Positions 1 through 8,983 are shown, counted from the first letter of the stretch. The stretch is 33,234 nt of DNA from Fibrobacteraceae bacterium (GCA_017625775.1 JAGAKE010000008.1:1-33234), one strand, 5' to 3'. A program made the numbers and translations. The notes: generated by a model not told the origin, from the sequence alone.

Positions 1-1
1 C

Positions 2-274
2 GAAGAAATTTTGGTATATTTAAGAGGAATGCTCCCCGAAGAAGAAAAGGAGATGATTATGGATTCGCTCGAAGTTATTCAAAATAAAGGTTATGTTTCA
101 ATAGCCGATGCTGACTATAATCGTGGATTCTCCGCCGGCGAGGAAAAAGGATTCTCTGAAGGAGAACATATTAAAGCTCAAAAAATGGCAAAAGCGATGC
201 TATTAAAGGGATATCCCATTTCTGATATTGCCATAATATCTGGACTTTCGGAAGAGAAAATTCTAAAATTGTAA
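2..274 (+). CDS. C-terminal part of an Rpn / PD-(D/E)XK transposase-like protein (5' end outside window)
   Basis: The frame is open to the left window edge, so this is the 3' end of a longer gene. The visible part has a charged stretch (LPEEEKEMIMDSLEVIQNKG), then Gly/Phe/Glu repeats of the type GFSAGEEKGFSEGE, then a short helical end with the pattern KAMLLKGYPISDIAIISGLS. This layout is typical of the C-terminal tail of the Rpn (YhgA-like) recombination-promoting nuclease family, where the G-x-x-x-G repeats vary in number and the last helix resembles a small helix-turn-helix. The catalytic nuclease domain is not in view, so activity cannot be judged. A near-identical copy of the tail lies at 763-1061. 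A terminator follows at once. Family assignment is by pattern recognition from the tail only. Confidence 0.6.
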   Translation, partial: EEILVYLRGMLPEEEKEMIMDSLEVIQNKGYVSIADADYNRGFSAGEEKGFSEGEHIKAQKMAKAMLLKGYPISDIAIISGLSEEKILKL

Positions 275-287
275 TTTTTAACTTCAT

Positions 288-320
288 AAATCTCCTGCTA
301 GTTTTAGTAGGAGATTTTTT
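288..320 (+). terminator. Rho-independent terminator after the Rpn-like gene
   Basis: AAATCTCCTGCT pairs with AGTAGGAGATTT across a short loop, followed by a T run. It lies 13 bp after the stop codon. Confidence 0.8.
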
Positions 321-341
321 GATTTCTTTGGTATTCTTTTC

Positions 342-392
342 TTTGGAGGGGACCCGGCTCGGAGTTGCGAAGGCCGCACGGTCCCCTCCAAA
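342..392. repeat. GC-rich inverted repeat, 13-bp perfect arms
   Basis: TTTGGAGGGGACC at 342-354 pairs perfectly with GGTCCCCTCCAAA at 380-392 across a 25-nt GC-rich interior. It stands out from the AT-rich surroundings and has no T run, so it does not look like a simple terminator. It could be a dispersed palindromic element or a structured RNA. No coding function is supported here. Confidence 0.6.
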
Positions 393-722
393 CCACCCCT
401 TCCTTGGCCGACGCTCTTGCTGCTTAATTTTTAGTGAGTTTTGTTTTTTGGAAATTGTGTTTGCGAGGGATTTTAGTTTTTCGTTTTGTCTATCGCGATG
501 AAACGTGCTCGCAGTTCTTGCGTGAGATTCTTGCCATTGCGACGAATCGTAGTGATAGAAGCAATCTTGTTGCTAACAGATCGCCACACTATGTTCGCGA
601 TGACAAGTTGTTGCGATGGAACTGAATTCGCTTTTAAAACAAGGAAACAGCTATTCTTCTATTATAGAAGAAATTTTGGTATATTTCAAAGAAACTCAAT
701 GTGCTCGGTCATAAAAACTTAA
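393..722. other. Non-coding stretch with interspersed-repeat-like sequence
   Basis: I see no credible gene. The stretch at about 490-620 contains recurring TCGCGATG / TTGCGATGG words and a GATCGC...GCGATGA inverted pair, the look of dispersed palindromic repeats. At 667-686 a 20-nt word matches positions 2-21 of the window, so it is a trace of the Rpn-like gene just before its tail. Confidence 0.35.
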
Positions 723-1061
723 GCAAACTTAGTTTCTGCGATTCTCGCTTATAGAGTTTTACGAGGAATGCTCCCCGAAGAAGAAAAGGAGATGATTATG
801 GATTCGCTAGAAGTTATTCAAAATAAAGGCTATGTCTCAATAGCCGATGCTGACTATAATCGTGGATTCTCCGCTGGCGAGGAAAAGGGATTCTCTACAG
901 GATTCTCTGAAGGCAAGGCCGAGGGCTTTTCTGAAGGGGAAATAAAAGGCATTACTGATGCTAAATTAGAAATGGCAAAAGCGATGCTTATGGAAGGTAT
1001 TCCTATTGATAAAATCAGAATTATTTCTGGATTATCGGAAGAGGAAATTTTAAAATTTTAA
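723..1061 (+). pseudogene. Second, degraded copy of the Rpn-like C-terminal tail
   Basis: The frame is open from a TAA at 720-722. From the LRGMLPEEEKEM motif on, it repeats the protein ending at 274. The ATG at 768 would give 97 residues, but only AGG sits 3 nt upstream, so it lacks a proper RBS, and it aligns to an internal Met of the first copy. Compared with copy one it has extra repeat units (TGFSEGKAEGFSEGEIKG) and a diverged last helix (LMEGIPIDKIRIISGLSEEE). There is no nuclease domain upstream. I read it as the remnant of a tandem duplication or of a gene whose front was lost. It could still be translated as a short stand-alone tail, but nothing supports that. Confidence 0.55.
763..894 (+). 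repeat. Direct repeat of positions 25-156
   Basis: About 130 bp are nearly identical to 25-156. The few differences I can see are mostly third-codon changes, for example in GAAGTTATTC context and in the Gly-rich codons. Identity fades abruptly after the GEEKGFS codons, where the repeat number changes. Confidence 0.8.
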
Positions 1062-1268
1062 TTTTAAAATCCGCTCAATAGTTGGCTACGTTGGTGTGTT
1101 ACTTTTTGTATAAAGAAAAATACAAGCGAAACTTGTGATTCAAAAGAGGCTTCTAGCGTAGCATTCCTGAAAAAAAGTGTAAATATTGTAGCGGAGCGTG
1201 ATTTAGAGCTAGTTCATTTCATTTTCAAAATACAACTCAAAGTCAGCGTGTTGACTCTTGTCGGGAAT
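1062..1268. other. Intergenic, nothing recognised
   Basis: AT-rich sequence without a convincing gene, repeat or RNA. It leads into the promoter region of the MoxR operon. Confidence 0.4.
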
Positions 1269-1297
1269 TTGACTGAAAAATCGTTTAATTTTATACG
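1269..1297 (+). promoter_or_regulatory. sigma70-type promoter for the moxR operon
   Basis: TTGACT (1269-1274), 17-bp spacer, TATACG (1292-1297). The predicted leader is about 50 nt. A second TTGACT lies just upstream at about 1250. Confidence 0.55.
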
Positions 1298-1352
1298 AAG
1301 ATTTTTTTTCTTTTCTTGTGGATTTTTCATAGGAATAATTTAATTTCAGTGT

Positions 1353-2261
1353 ATGATTCAAAAATTAAAGAACGCTCTTAATCAAGTTGTACTAGGAAAG
1401 GAATCTTCTGTAGAATTGCTCTTAGCTGCACTTTTAGCTGATGGTCATGTTTTAATAGAAGATGTTCCAGGTACCGGAAAAACAACTCTAGCGAAGGCTT
1501 TGGCAAAAGTAATCGGTGCTGATTTTTCTCGAATTCAGTTTACGCCAGATTTGTTGCCCGCAGACGTAACTGGCGGAGCGATTTTTCGCCCTGGTTCAGG
1601 AACATTTGAAATTAGGCGAGGTCCTGTTTTTACGCAGGTTTTGTTAGCTGATGAAATCAACCGAGCTTCGCCGAGAACGCAAAGTGCATTACTTGAGGCA
1701 ATGGAAGAACGCCAAGTTTCATTAGAGGGGGAATCACTTTTATTGCCGAAACTTTTTATGGTTTTAGCAACAGAAAATCCTATAGAATTTCATGGAGTGT
1801 TTCCATTACCAGAAGCGCAGATGGATCGTTTTTTAATTCGTTTATCGCTTGGTTATCCGAGTACAGAAACAGAACTTTCTATTCTACGAGTTCATCGAGA
1901 ACGTCAGCCAATTGAATCTGTTCTGCAAGTAACAACACCTGAAGAAATTCTCGCCTTGCGCGCGGCGGTTCGTAAGGTTCATGTAGAAGAAGCTTTAGAA
2001 CGTTATGTGGTGGAACTTGTTCAAGCGACAAGAAATCATCAAGGGTTTCGTTTGCCAGCAAGTCCAAGAGCTGGGCTTGCTCTGCTTCGTTTGTCTCAAG
2101 CTTTTGCAAAAATGGATGTAAGAGATTTTGTAAACCCAGATGATATTCAAAAATCTTTTATGCCGGTAATGTCTCATCGAGTTTTTGCGGCAGATGCGGG
2201 TGAAGGCGTTGTAGAATCTCTACTTCAAGAAATATTAAGAAAGATAAAAGTTCCTGCTTGA
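1353..2261 (+). CDS. MoxR-family AAA+ ATPase
   Basis: A 302-residue AAA+ ATPase of the MoxR family, chaperone-like ATPases that usually act on a partner carrying a von Willebrand A-like or DUF58 domain. Walker A is GTGKTT (residues 40-45), Walker B ends in DE (100-101) within LLADEINRASPRTQSALLEA, and sensor 1 lies in the motif ATENPIEF (about 139-146). The C-terminal lid helices (ASPRAGLALLRLSQAFA) are typical. Length is normal. It is the first gene of an operon with a DUF58 protein (7-bp gap) and a membrane transglutaminase, a very common trio. The RBS is weak: AGGA lies about 18 nt before the ATG. The substrate is unknown; a role in envelope protein maturation is inferred from the neighbours. 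Confidence 0.93.
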   Translation: MIQKLKNALNQVVLGKESSVELLLAALLADGHVLIEDVPGTGKTTLAKALAKVIGADFSRIQFTPDLLPADVTGGAIFRPGSGTFEIRRGPVFTQVLLADEINRASPRTQSALLEAMEERQVSLEGESLLLPKLFMVLATENPIEFHGVFPLPEAQMDRFLIRLSLGYPSTETELSILRVHRERQPIESVLQVTTPEEILALRAAVRKVHVEEALERYVVELVQATRNHQGFRLPASPRAGLALLRLSQAFAKMDVRDFVNPDDIQKSFMPVMSHRVFAADAGEGVVESLLQEILRKIKVPA

Positions 2262-2268
2262 GGTTTTA

Positions 2269-3456
2269 ATGTCGCTTGCTCGACGCATCAAGTTTATTTG
2301 GCGAGAAATTCCTTGGTTCTCTAGGCGACCTGGAATATTGATGTATTTTTTCTTTTTTTGGAATGAACGTTTGACAGCGGCAGGCCATGTTCTTTCAGTA
2401 TTTCTTTTGTTTTCACTTTTTGTTCTTTGGGTGCCTGGGTTTTATTTAGTTAAATTTTTCCTATTCTTGTGTAGTGCTTTTTTAATTTTCCCACTTTTTT
2501 CATTAACTCCGCCACGACACGCTTCTGTTTTTTCTGTTCGAGTTGAGCCAGTAAAAGAAGGTGATGTTGCAGAAATATCGGCGTTAGTTTGTTCGAAAAA
2601 AAGTTATCCGGCGGTAAAATTAGCTTGTTTTCGAATGCATCCTTCTTTGAAATATTTGCCAAGTGAAAATTGGGAACGTTTAGCCAAAAATCAAGCACTT
2701 GAATTCAGAACACGAGTGAAAACTTTTCGGCGAGGTGCTTTCCCTTTGCCGTATATAGCCGCGACTTTTGGGGACCCGCTAGGAGTTGCTTCTATTTCAA
2801 AACGAGCTGATGGTGAACACGAATTGTTGGTTTACCCTAAAATGATAAAAGTTCGAGAATTTCGTTTTTTATCTTCTGGAAAAAGCGGACTTGCTTTTGC
2901 TCCTTATCTATCTTCAAATTTTCAACGAGGTCTCGATTTTGTCGGCGTTCGGGAATATCGTGAGGGCGATTCGTTAAGAGATCTTCATCATGGAGTTTTT
3001 GCTCGTTATGGAAAACCTTTTACAAAGGAATTCGCTGCCGAACGCGGAGAGGGAATCGTTTTGCTTTTAGATATTGCTTGCTCTGATTTATTGAGTAAAA
3101 CGAGAGTTGAAAATGCTGTGCGGCTATGTGCTGGAATTGCAAAATACCTAACAACACGAAATTTGTTAGGACGCTTTTTTATCGGCAATCGAGAAATCCC
3201 TTTGGAAAATGCAAAAATTATGCCCACGGTGCTTTCGGTTCTTGCTCGCGCTCCATATCCTGAACTGCATAAACCATTCCCAAAGCCGAGTTTGTGGTCT
3301 CCAGCAGCGCGTCCAATGACTCCTGTTTTATCAGTATCAGTTTTACCGCTAGAGTCTCCGTTGATTACAAAACAAATTATAATTTCAGAATCTCTGGCTC
3401 GAGAAGATGCTTCGCTTTCAGTGGTACTGAATGAAGAAATGGAGGTCTCATTATGA
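2269..3456 (+). CDS. DUF58 domain protein, membrane anchored
   Basis: A 395-residue protein. Two hydrophobic helices lie near residues 35-85, followed by a soluble part. The DUF58 signature is at about residues 226-250: REYREGDSLRDLHHGVFARYG, then a vWA-like strand LLLDIACSD. Most family members read I-D/N-W where this one reads L-H-H, a small deviation. DUF58 proteins are usual partners of MoxR ATPases. A GAGG motif overlapping the previous stop serves as RBS. The 3' end overlaps the next gene by 4 bp (ATGA), which suggests translational coupling. The exact molecular role is unknown. Confidence 0.88.
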   Translation: MSLARRIKFIWREIPWFSRRPGILMYFFFFWNERLTAAGHVLSVFLLFSLFVLWVPGFYLVKFFLFLCSAFLIFPLFSLTPPRHASVFSVRVEPVKEGDVAEISALVCSKKSYPAVKLACFRMHPSLKYLPSENWERLAKNQALEFRTRVKTFRRGAFPLPYIAATFGDPLGVASISKRADGEHELLVYPKMIKVREFRFLSSGKSGLAFAPYLSSNFQRGLDFVGVREYREGDSLRDLHHGVFARYGKPFTKEFAAERGEGIVLLLDIACSDLLSKTRVENAVRLCAGIAKYLTTRNLLGRFFIGNREIPLENAKIMPTVLSVLARAPYPELHKPFPKPSLWSPAARPMTPVLSVSVLPLESPLITKQIIISESLAREDASLSVVLNEEMEVSL

Positions 3457-5315
3457 ATCGTTTTTTTGAGGCCGTATTTCTTTTTTTAGTTCTTGTCGTA
3501 TTAACGTATTCTTCAGAAGTATGGATTTTAGGAATTGTTGCATTTTTTGCTCTTTTAAAATTTGCTTTAAACCATTACAGAAAAAAAGTGCCGTTGTATT
3601 TGAAATCGGTAGCATATTTAGCAATAGTTCCGTTTGCTTTTTGGTGGGTTCTTTCGCCTTCTGTTGAACGAGGCTTTTCCCCTTGGCTTTTGATTATTCC
3701 GTCTTGGTATTTTATGTTTCTCGCTTTATGGCAATGGCGAGGATTGCATCGCGGCGGTTTTCCAGTATTTGTTTTTTGGAATGGACTTTTTGTTCTCTTA
3801 TTATCCTTAAGAACTCATGATCAATTTCAGCTAGTTCTAATGGGGCTCGCTTTCCTTGCCTTTATTTTGTCTGTAAAAACACCACGACAAAATGTTCGTT
3901 TTGCATTTTCTCTGACTTTATCAATTTTACTAGGTTTTGGATTATTTTTTGGAGCAAAAAAATTATATGAATGGCGTCAAGGTCGTTTTCATGCTTCAAA
4001 TTATCATGATTCGTATTCTAAAAATCGTCTAATGGGTTTTTCTCCATTTTCTTCGTTAGGCTCTTTTCAATCTAATTATATTGGGGAACAAAATTCGGAA
4101 ATTGTATTTCGTGTTTTTTCTAAAAAGAAACCACTTTATTTTCGAGGTTTAGCTTATACAAAATATAGTGCAGGCCGGTGGCATCATAAGCAATCTGGGG
4201 AGTGGGTTCTTCCGAATTGCTATATTGGAGACTATGCTGTTTTTGAGTCAGAAGATACATTGACAGATTCTGTTTGGGTTCAATCCGCTATCAACACTCA
4301 CGGGTATTTTTTTGCACCGATGAATGCGGGGGTAGCGGTAGAAGCAGCCGATTCAATTACAATGTACGATGGCCGAATTTTTTATAACGAAAGTGTAAAT
4401 CATAGAGATTGGTATTATGTAGAAGGAAAGTCTAAGATAGGTAGAGATTTATCAGCCGAGGCGTTCTTAAATTTCCCAACTCGATTAGATTCTTTATTTG
4501 CTTTAGCAGAACAAGAAATTGGTATTTCCGATTCCGTATCTTTGCAAGAATTGACAAATAAAATAAGGAAGTTTTTCTTTGAAAAATTTGAGTATACATT
4601 AGTTATGCCTAGTGACTTAGGTCGAGAACCGCTTGAAACTTTTTGGAAAATAAAAAAAGGATATTGCGAATATTTTGCGACAATGGCTACTTTGTTGTTG
4701 CGTCATAAAGGAATCCCGGCTCGTTATGTGGTTGGCTTTTCTTCACCAGTTCTTTCGCCATCAGAAGATTACTATCTCTTTTTTAGAAGAAATGCTCATG
4801 CTTGGGTAGAATATTTTGATGGTTCTCAGTGGGTGATTTTTGATCCAACACCTGGCGGCGGAGAATCTATTTTACTAGAAAATGCAGAACTATCTGCTTG
4901 GCAAGAAAAATTCAAAGTTGCTGGAATGAAAATTTTACACTTTTTGAAAAATGGAGAATGGCGTCGTTCTTTAGATGCTTGGACTTTATTTCTTGAAAAA
5001 CTTTTACGAAGCGTTTTCTTTTGGAGTTTTTTAATTGTGATTTTTGGTGTTTATGGAATACATCGGTATCAAATCAAAAAAAGAAATTTGGTAAAAGAAA
5101 GTATAAGTGAATATGTGATTCTGTGGAGAAAAAAACTCAAAAAAACAGAACGAATTTTATCGCGTTTTGGATTAGTGAGAATGCCTGGAGAAACGGTAGG
5201 AGCTTTTATTTTGCGAATAGAATCGTATAAACCAAGTGAAAAACAAATGAAACGTTTTAATGCCGCTCTTTCTGTTCTTCGTGAATACGAAAAAGAACGC
5301 TGGAAAAAAGTTTAG
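3453..5315 (+). CDS. Membrane-bound transglutaminase-like protease (TgpA type, DUF3488 + transglutaminase core)
   Basis: 620 residues. The N-terminal third (about 1-180) holds several hydrophobic helices; a large periplasmic part follows, then a last membrane helix at about 525-545 and a cytoplasmic basic tail. The transglutaminase-like core has the full Cys-His-Asp triad: Cys405 in GYCEYFATMATLLL, His449 in NAHAWVEYF and Asp464 in FDPTPGG. This matches the TgpA family, membrane proteins with a periplasmic papain-like fold, some essential, whose substrates are poorly known. It overlaps the DUF58 gene by 4 bp and closes the moxR operon. The next gene is convergent, 56 bp away, and no strong terminator is visible between them. 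Confidence 0.9.
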   Translation: MNRFFEAVFLFLVLVVLTYSSEVWILGIVAFFALLKFALNHYRKKVPLYLKSVAYLAIVPFAFWWVLSPSVERGFSPWLLIIPSWYFMFLALWQWRGLHRGGFPVFVFWNGLFVLLLSLRTHDQFQLVLMGLAFLAFILSVKTPRQNVRFAFSLTLSILLGFGLFFGAKKLYEWRQGRFHASNYHDSYSKNRLMGFSPFSSLGSFQSNYIGEQNSEIVFRVFSKKKPLYFRGLAYTKYSAGRWHHKQSGEWVLPNCYIGDYAVFESEDTLTDSVWVQSAINTHGYFFAPMNAGVAVEAADSITMYDGRIFYNESVNHRDWYYVEGKSKIGRDLSAEAFLNFPTRLDSLFALAEQEIGISDSVSLQELTNKIRKFFFEKFEYTLVMPSDLGREPLETFWKIKKGYCEYFATMATLLLRHKGIPARYVVGFSSPVLSPSEDYYLFFRRNAHAWVEYFDGSQWVIFDPTPGGGESILLENAELSAWQEKFKVAGMKILHFLKNGEWRRSLDAWTLFLEKLLRSVFFWSFLIVIFGVYGIHRYQIKKRNLVKESISEYVILWRKKLKKTERILSRFGLVRMPGETVGAFILRIESYKPSEKQMKRFNAALSVLREYEKERWKKV

Positions 5316-5370
5316 AACTGAAAATCTAAACCATTTGCTGAATTTGCTTGGAATCGCAAAACGCTTGTGT

Positions 5371-6375
5371 CTAAAAACCGAGTTTTGAAAGTTCTTCTGA
5401 TATTCGCTTGGAGTAAGGAAGTGAATCAGGGAAAACTTCTCTAGCAAAAGAACGAGTTAAAATCTTTTTTGCTTTTTCTTCTGTAAGTCCTCGAGATTGT
5501 AAATAGAAAAGTTCTTCTTCGTCAAAAGAACCGCAAGTACAACCATGAGAACATTCTACTTCGTCATGATAAATTTTCAAGTTCGGTTTTACAGAAACTT
5601 TGGCGTTATCTTGTAAGATGGTATTGATTAATTGAGAAGAATTTACTTGTGGACAATTTTCTCCGGCAAGTACGCTCCCATCGTAAGAAGCGTAAGAAGA
5701 ATTTGAAAGAAAGTGTCTTGCAAATTGAGTACTTTTCGTTTCTCTAGCGTTGTGATGAATTTTTAAATGAGAGTGTTCGCTTGCTTTATCGGTAAGAATA
5801 GCAAGGCTTCGATAATCAGCAAAAGAACTACTTCCGTTTAGGAAAATTTCGCTGCTAGTTCTAGAAATCCCTTTCCCAGTAAATAACATGTTTGAGTGAA
5901 GTTTGGCGTTTTGCGCAAGCGTTATTCTAATGTGAGTTAGGTGAGTTGTTTCTTCTGAAATTTGTTCATGAAAAAAAAGAAAAACTTCTGCGTCAGTTTC
6001 TAATTCTAAATCAATGCGCTCGCAAGAAATTTTTCTTTCACTTTTATTTCCTAAAATTTCAAGGTAGAGTTTTGCTCCTGTTGAAACTTTAAAAATAGAA
6101 TGAGAAAATTCATCGCGGTTTTTTAAAATGCCGTGTTCAGTTTCGTTTGGTGCAATGGTTGTTATTTTAGAGTATGCGCCAAAAGCGATTGGCAAAAGAG
6201 CTGCTGCATTAGACTCAGTTTCTATGCCAAGAGCGTTTTTATTTTCTACGGAGGAATTTTCTACGGCTGGAATTTCTAAGGAAGATAATTTTGAAACAGG
6301 GAAATACATCCAGTCGTCATTTCTTGGTAAAGGTAGCCCGATTTCTAAAAGTCTTTTTCTGGCCAGGTTTTTCAT
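5371..6375 (-). CDS. sufD: SufD, Fe-S cluster assembly scaffold subunit
   Basis: 334 residues from the ATG at 6375. I prefer this start because it overlaps the sufC stop as ATGA and gives MKNLARKRLLEIGLPLPRNDDW, a normal SufD beginning; an upstream in-frame start would add 7 residues inside sufC. The central beta-helix and the end CSHGCTCGSFDEEELFYLQSRGL are characteristic of the SufB/SufD family, including the conserved SHG motif. SufD partners with SufB and the ATPase SufC to build Fe-S clusters in the cytoplasm. sufB, sufS and sufU are not in this window. It is the last gene of the dnaG-sufC-sufD unit. Confidence 0.88.
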   Translation of the reverse strand: MKNLARKRLLEIGLPLPRNDDWMYFPVSKLSSLEIPAVENSSVENKNALGIETESNAAALLPIAFGAYSKITTIAPNETEHGILKNRDEFSHSIFKVSTGAKLYLEILGNKSERKISCERIDLELETDAEVFLFFHEQISEETTHLTHIRITLAQNAKLHSNMLFTGKGISRTSSEIFLNGSSSFADYRSLAILTDKASEHSHLKIHHNARETKSTQFARHFLSNSSYASYDGSVLAGENCPQVNSSQLINTILQDNAKVSVKPNLKIYHDEVECSHGCTCGSFDEEELFYLQSRGLTEEKAKKILTRSFAREVFPDSLPYSKRISEELSKLGF

Positions 6376-7124
6376 TCTTCGTCTCCAGGAATCCAATCGT
6401 AGCCTTTGGCTTCTAGTTCATCGGCAAGTTCAGCACCGCCAGAAAGAACAATTTTTCCGCGTCGCAAAACGTGAATGTAATCTGGCTTTACATAATCTAA
6501 AAGTCTTTTGTAGTGAGTGACAAGAATAATGCCTCGTTCTTGATTTCTCAAAGCGTTAATTCCTTTAGAAACAATTCGCAACGCATCAATATCTAACCCA
6601 GAATCAGTTTCATCCAAAAAAGCAATTTTGGGTTGCAATACAGCCATCTGCAAAATTTCATTGCGTTTCTTTTCGCCACCGGAAAATCCTTCATTGACAC
6701 CGCGTTCTGTATAGCGATTGTCCATTTCAAGAAGTTCCATTGATTTTTCGATTAACGAGTTAAAATCAGAATCGGAAATTTTTTCAAGACCTTGAGAAGC
6801 ACGTTTAGAATCAAGCGCCATTCTTAAAAATTCAATATTATTAACGCCAGGAATTTCTATTGGGTATTGCATGCTAATAAAAATTCCCGCATTAGCTCTT
6901 GCGGCAATGTCAAGCTCTGCAATATTTTTTCCTTGTAGAAGAATTTCACCTTGTGTGATTTGATATGATGGGTGTCCGCTGATTACCTTAGATAAAGTGC
7001 TTTTCCCAGCACCATTTGGCCCCATAATCGCGTGGACCTCGCCACTTTTAATTTCCAAATTCACACCATTTAGAATAGGAGTATTATCTTCAAGAGTCGC
7101 GTGGAGATTTTTGATGGAAAGCAT
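6372..7124 (-). CDS. sufC: SufC, Fe-S cluster assembly ATPase
   Basis: 250 residues, the normal length. It is an ABC-type ATPase without membrane domain: Walker A GPNGAGKS (35-42), signature SGGEKKRNE, Walker B IAFLDETDSGLDIDAL, and the SufC-typical NEGFSGGEKKRNEILQ stretch. It drives conformational change of the SufB-SufD complex during Fe-S cluster assembly. Its start lies 2 bp after the dnaG stop, so it is almost certainly co-transcribed with dnaG, and it overlaps sufD by 4 bp. The RBS AAGGAA lies inside the end of dnaG. Confidence 0.95.
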   Translation of the reverse strand: MLSIKNLHATLEDNTPILNGVNLEIKSGEVHAIMGPNGAGKSTLSKVISGHPSYQITQGEILLQGKNIAELDIAARANAGIFISMQYPIEIPGVNNIEFLRMALDSKRASQGLEKISDSDFNSLIEKSMELLEMDNRYTERGVNEGFSGGEKKRNEILQMAVLQPKIAFLDETDSGLDIDALRIVSKGINALRNQERGIILVTHYKRLLDYVKPDYIHVLRRGKIVLSGGAELADELEAKGYDWIPGDEE

Positions 7125-7126
7125 AG

Positions 7127-8983
7127 TTAATTTCCTTGTAGTGTTCCATGGAATAATTGCAGTTCTTGTCTGAAATTCAAAATTTGTTGAAGTTGTTCGT
7201 TAGGAGTAATTTTCATTTTTTTGCAGTCGGCTAGCAAACGTTTAAGTTTTGTCGTAAAAGTAGTCAATTCCAATTTAAATTCAATGTCTTCTGTTCTAAA
7301 ACGCATTCTTTCTGCGAAACGTTTCTCAAAATCTAGAGTCATTTCTAAAAATTCCCTAATGGCGTTTTCTTCTTTCCAAGATTCTTCAGGAAGCGAAAAA
7401 AGAATATCTCGGCATTCATCAGAAAGATTATTTGCTAAAGATTTTAAATTGAGCGTTTCAGTTTCTTGATATTGCAATAAAGCAAGCCCAAGAATATCAG
7501 TTAAGAAAGGAGATTCTAAAAGAGAAATTCCTGAAGAAACAAATTCTAAATTAAAAACAAGTGTAGCGGCCTTTAAAACAGCTGGATTTTGAAGTATTAA
7601 ATTAACGTATCTTAATTCGGTAGGAGATATGGCCTTCCAGGAAACATCTATTTGAGAGGACTTTTCTTCTTTTATTAAACCGGTTTTTTGAGAAACTTTT
7701 AGCGAGGGTTTTAACCCACGAAATGAAGCTTCTGTTCCAAATCGTTCAGAAAGTAGATTTAGATATTGTTGAGATAATTCAACATCAGGAATTAGCGAAA
7801 TGATGCTTTTTACTCGGTGGATAAAATTTGCTTTATCTTCAGGATTGTCGTGTTGAATTTCTCGAGTTAAGTAATCTAACCAGTTTTCGGCGGTTTTTAA
7901 TTCTTGAAGAAACGCTTCCGGCCCGCGTTCTTGAATAAAATTATCTGGGTCAATTTTTTCGCCATTGGGGCGAGATAAAGAGAAAATTTTTGGAGTTATA
8001 GATTTGGCTAAAACGATTTCAATACTTCGAAGTGTGGCTTCTTTTCCTGCGGAATCTCCGTCAAAAACAAGATAAGCGGTTTTGGCGTAACGAGCTAGCA
8101 GTGTGGCGTGGAATTCTGTGAGCGCCGTGCCTGAGGCCGCAACAACATTCTGAATGCCTGCTTGGTAAAGGCTAATTAAATCAAAATAACCTTCAACAAT
8201 GATAACTTCTTGAGCTTTTGCAATTCCTTGTTTTGAATGGTGAAGTCCAAAAAGAGTGTTCTTTTTGTCGTAGAGTACGGTTTGCGGACTATTCATGTAT
8301 TTTGGTTTGGCATCTTTTTGTAAAACGCGCCCGCCAAAGGCTATAACATTTCCTGTTAGGTTCTGTATAGGAATCATTAGGCGGTCTCTAAATTTATCAG
8401 AAATGCCACCATTTTCTTTTTCTGTTGCAAGACCAGCTTGAACTAGCTGCCTTGGCGAAAAACCTTGTCGAATGGCTAATGCAAGTAATCCTTCGCGTTT
8501 GTTTGGGGCGTAGCCAATTCGAAATTTTTTTCTTGTTTCTTCAGAAATTCCGCGCTGATTTAAGTAGTTCAAAACTTCCTTGTTTTCAGCGAGGTTCTTT
8601 TCAAACCATTCAACGGCGAGAATATTTAATCTTTGAACTAAATCTCGTTCTTCTAGTGCAGCTTTATTTTCTTTAGTGTTTGAAAGAGAGGGAAGTTCAA
8701 ATCCAGTAGCTCGCGCCACCCATTCTACGGCGGCCTTGAAATCCACTTTTTCGTGTTCCATCACGAATTTAAAAACATCGCCACCGGCATTGCACGCAAA
8801 GCATTTATATATTCCTATGGCGGAATTTACACTCATAGAAGGGGATTTATCATCATGAAAGGGGCATCGACCTGTATAGCGGTTTGTTCCAGAGGCTTTT
8901 AAAGGAACAAATTGTTGAATGACATCAGCAATGTCTGCATGATTTTTTAATTGGGATATGATGTCATTAGAGTAAAATGCCAT
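7127..8983 (-). CDS. dnaG: DNA primase DnaG
   Basis: 618 residues. The N-terminal CHC2 zinc finger has Cys40, His43, Cys61 and Cys64 (CPFHDDKSPSMSV ... YKCFACNAGG). The TOPRIM core follows with Glu264 in VEGYFD and Asp308/Asp310 in FDGDSAG. A helical C-terminal part (from about 430) is weakly conserved, as expected for the helicase-interacting domain. It synthesises the RNA primers for replication. A GGGA motif precedes the ATG. It heads a tight unit with sufC and sufD, which is not the usual neighbourhood (rpsU/rpoD in many bacteria). Confidence 0.96.
   Translation of the reverse strand: MAFYSNDIISQLKNHADIADVIQQFVPLKASGTNRYTGRCPFHDDKSPSMSVNSAIGIYKCFACNAGGDVFKFVMEHEKVDFKAAVEWVARATGFELPSLSNTKENKAALEERDLVQRLNILAVEWFEKNLAENKEVLNYLNQRGISEETRKKFRIGYAPNKREGLLALAIRQGFSPRQLVQAGLATEKENGGISDKFRDRLMIPIQNLTGNVIAFGGRVLQKDAKPKYMNSPQTVLYDKKNTLFGLHHSKQGIAKAQEVIIVEGYFDLISLYQAGIQNVVAASGTALTEFHATLLARYAKTAYLVFDGDSAGKEATLRSIEIVLAKSITPKIFSLSRPNGEKIDPDNFIQERGPEAFLQELKTAENWLDYLTREIQHDNPEDKANFIHRVKSIISLIPDVELSQQYLNLLSERFGTEASFRGLKPSLKVSQKTGLIKEEKSSQIDVSWKAISPTELRYVNLILQNPAVLKAATLVFNLEFVSSGISLLESPFLTDILGLALLQYQETETLNLKSLANNLSDECRDILFSLPEESWKEENAIREFLEMTLDFEKRFAERMRFRTEDIEFKLELTTFTTKLKRLLADCKKMKITPNEQLQQILNFRQELQLFHGTLQGN

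Noticed and set aside
319..722. Several short open frames in the 5' intergenic region
   Set aside because: They overlap in different frames, lack RBS and cover repeat-like sequence.
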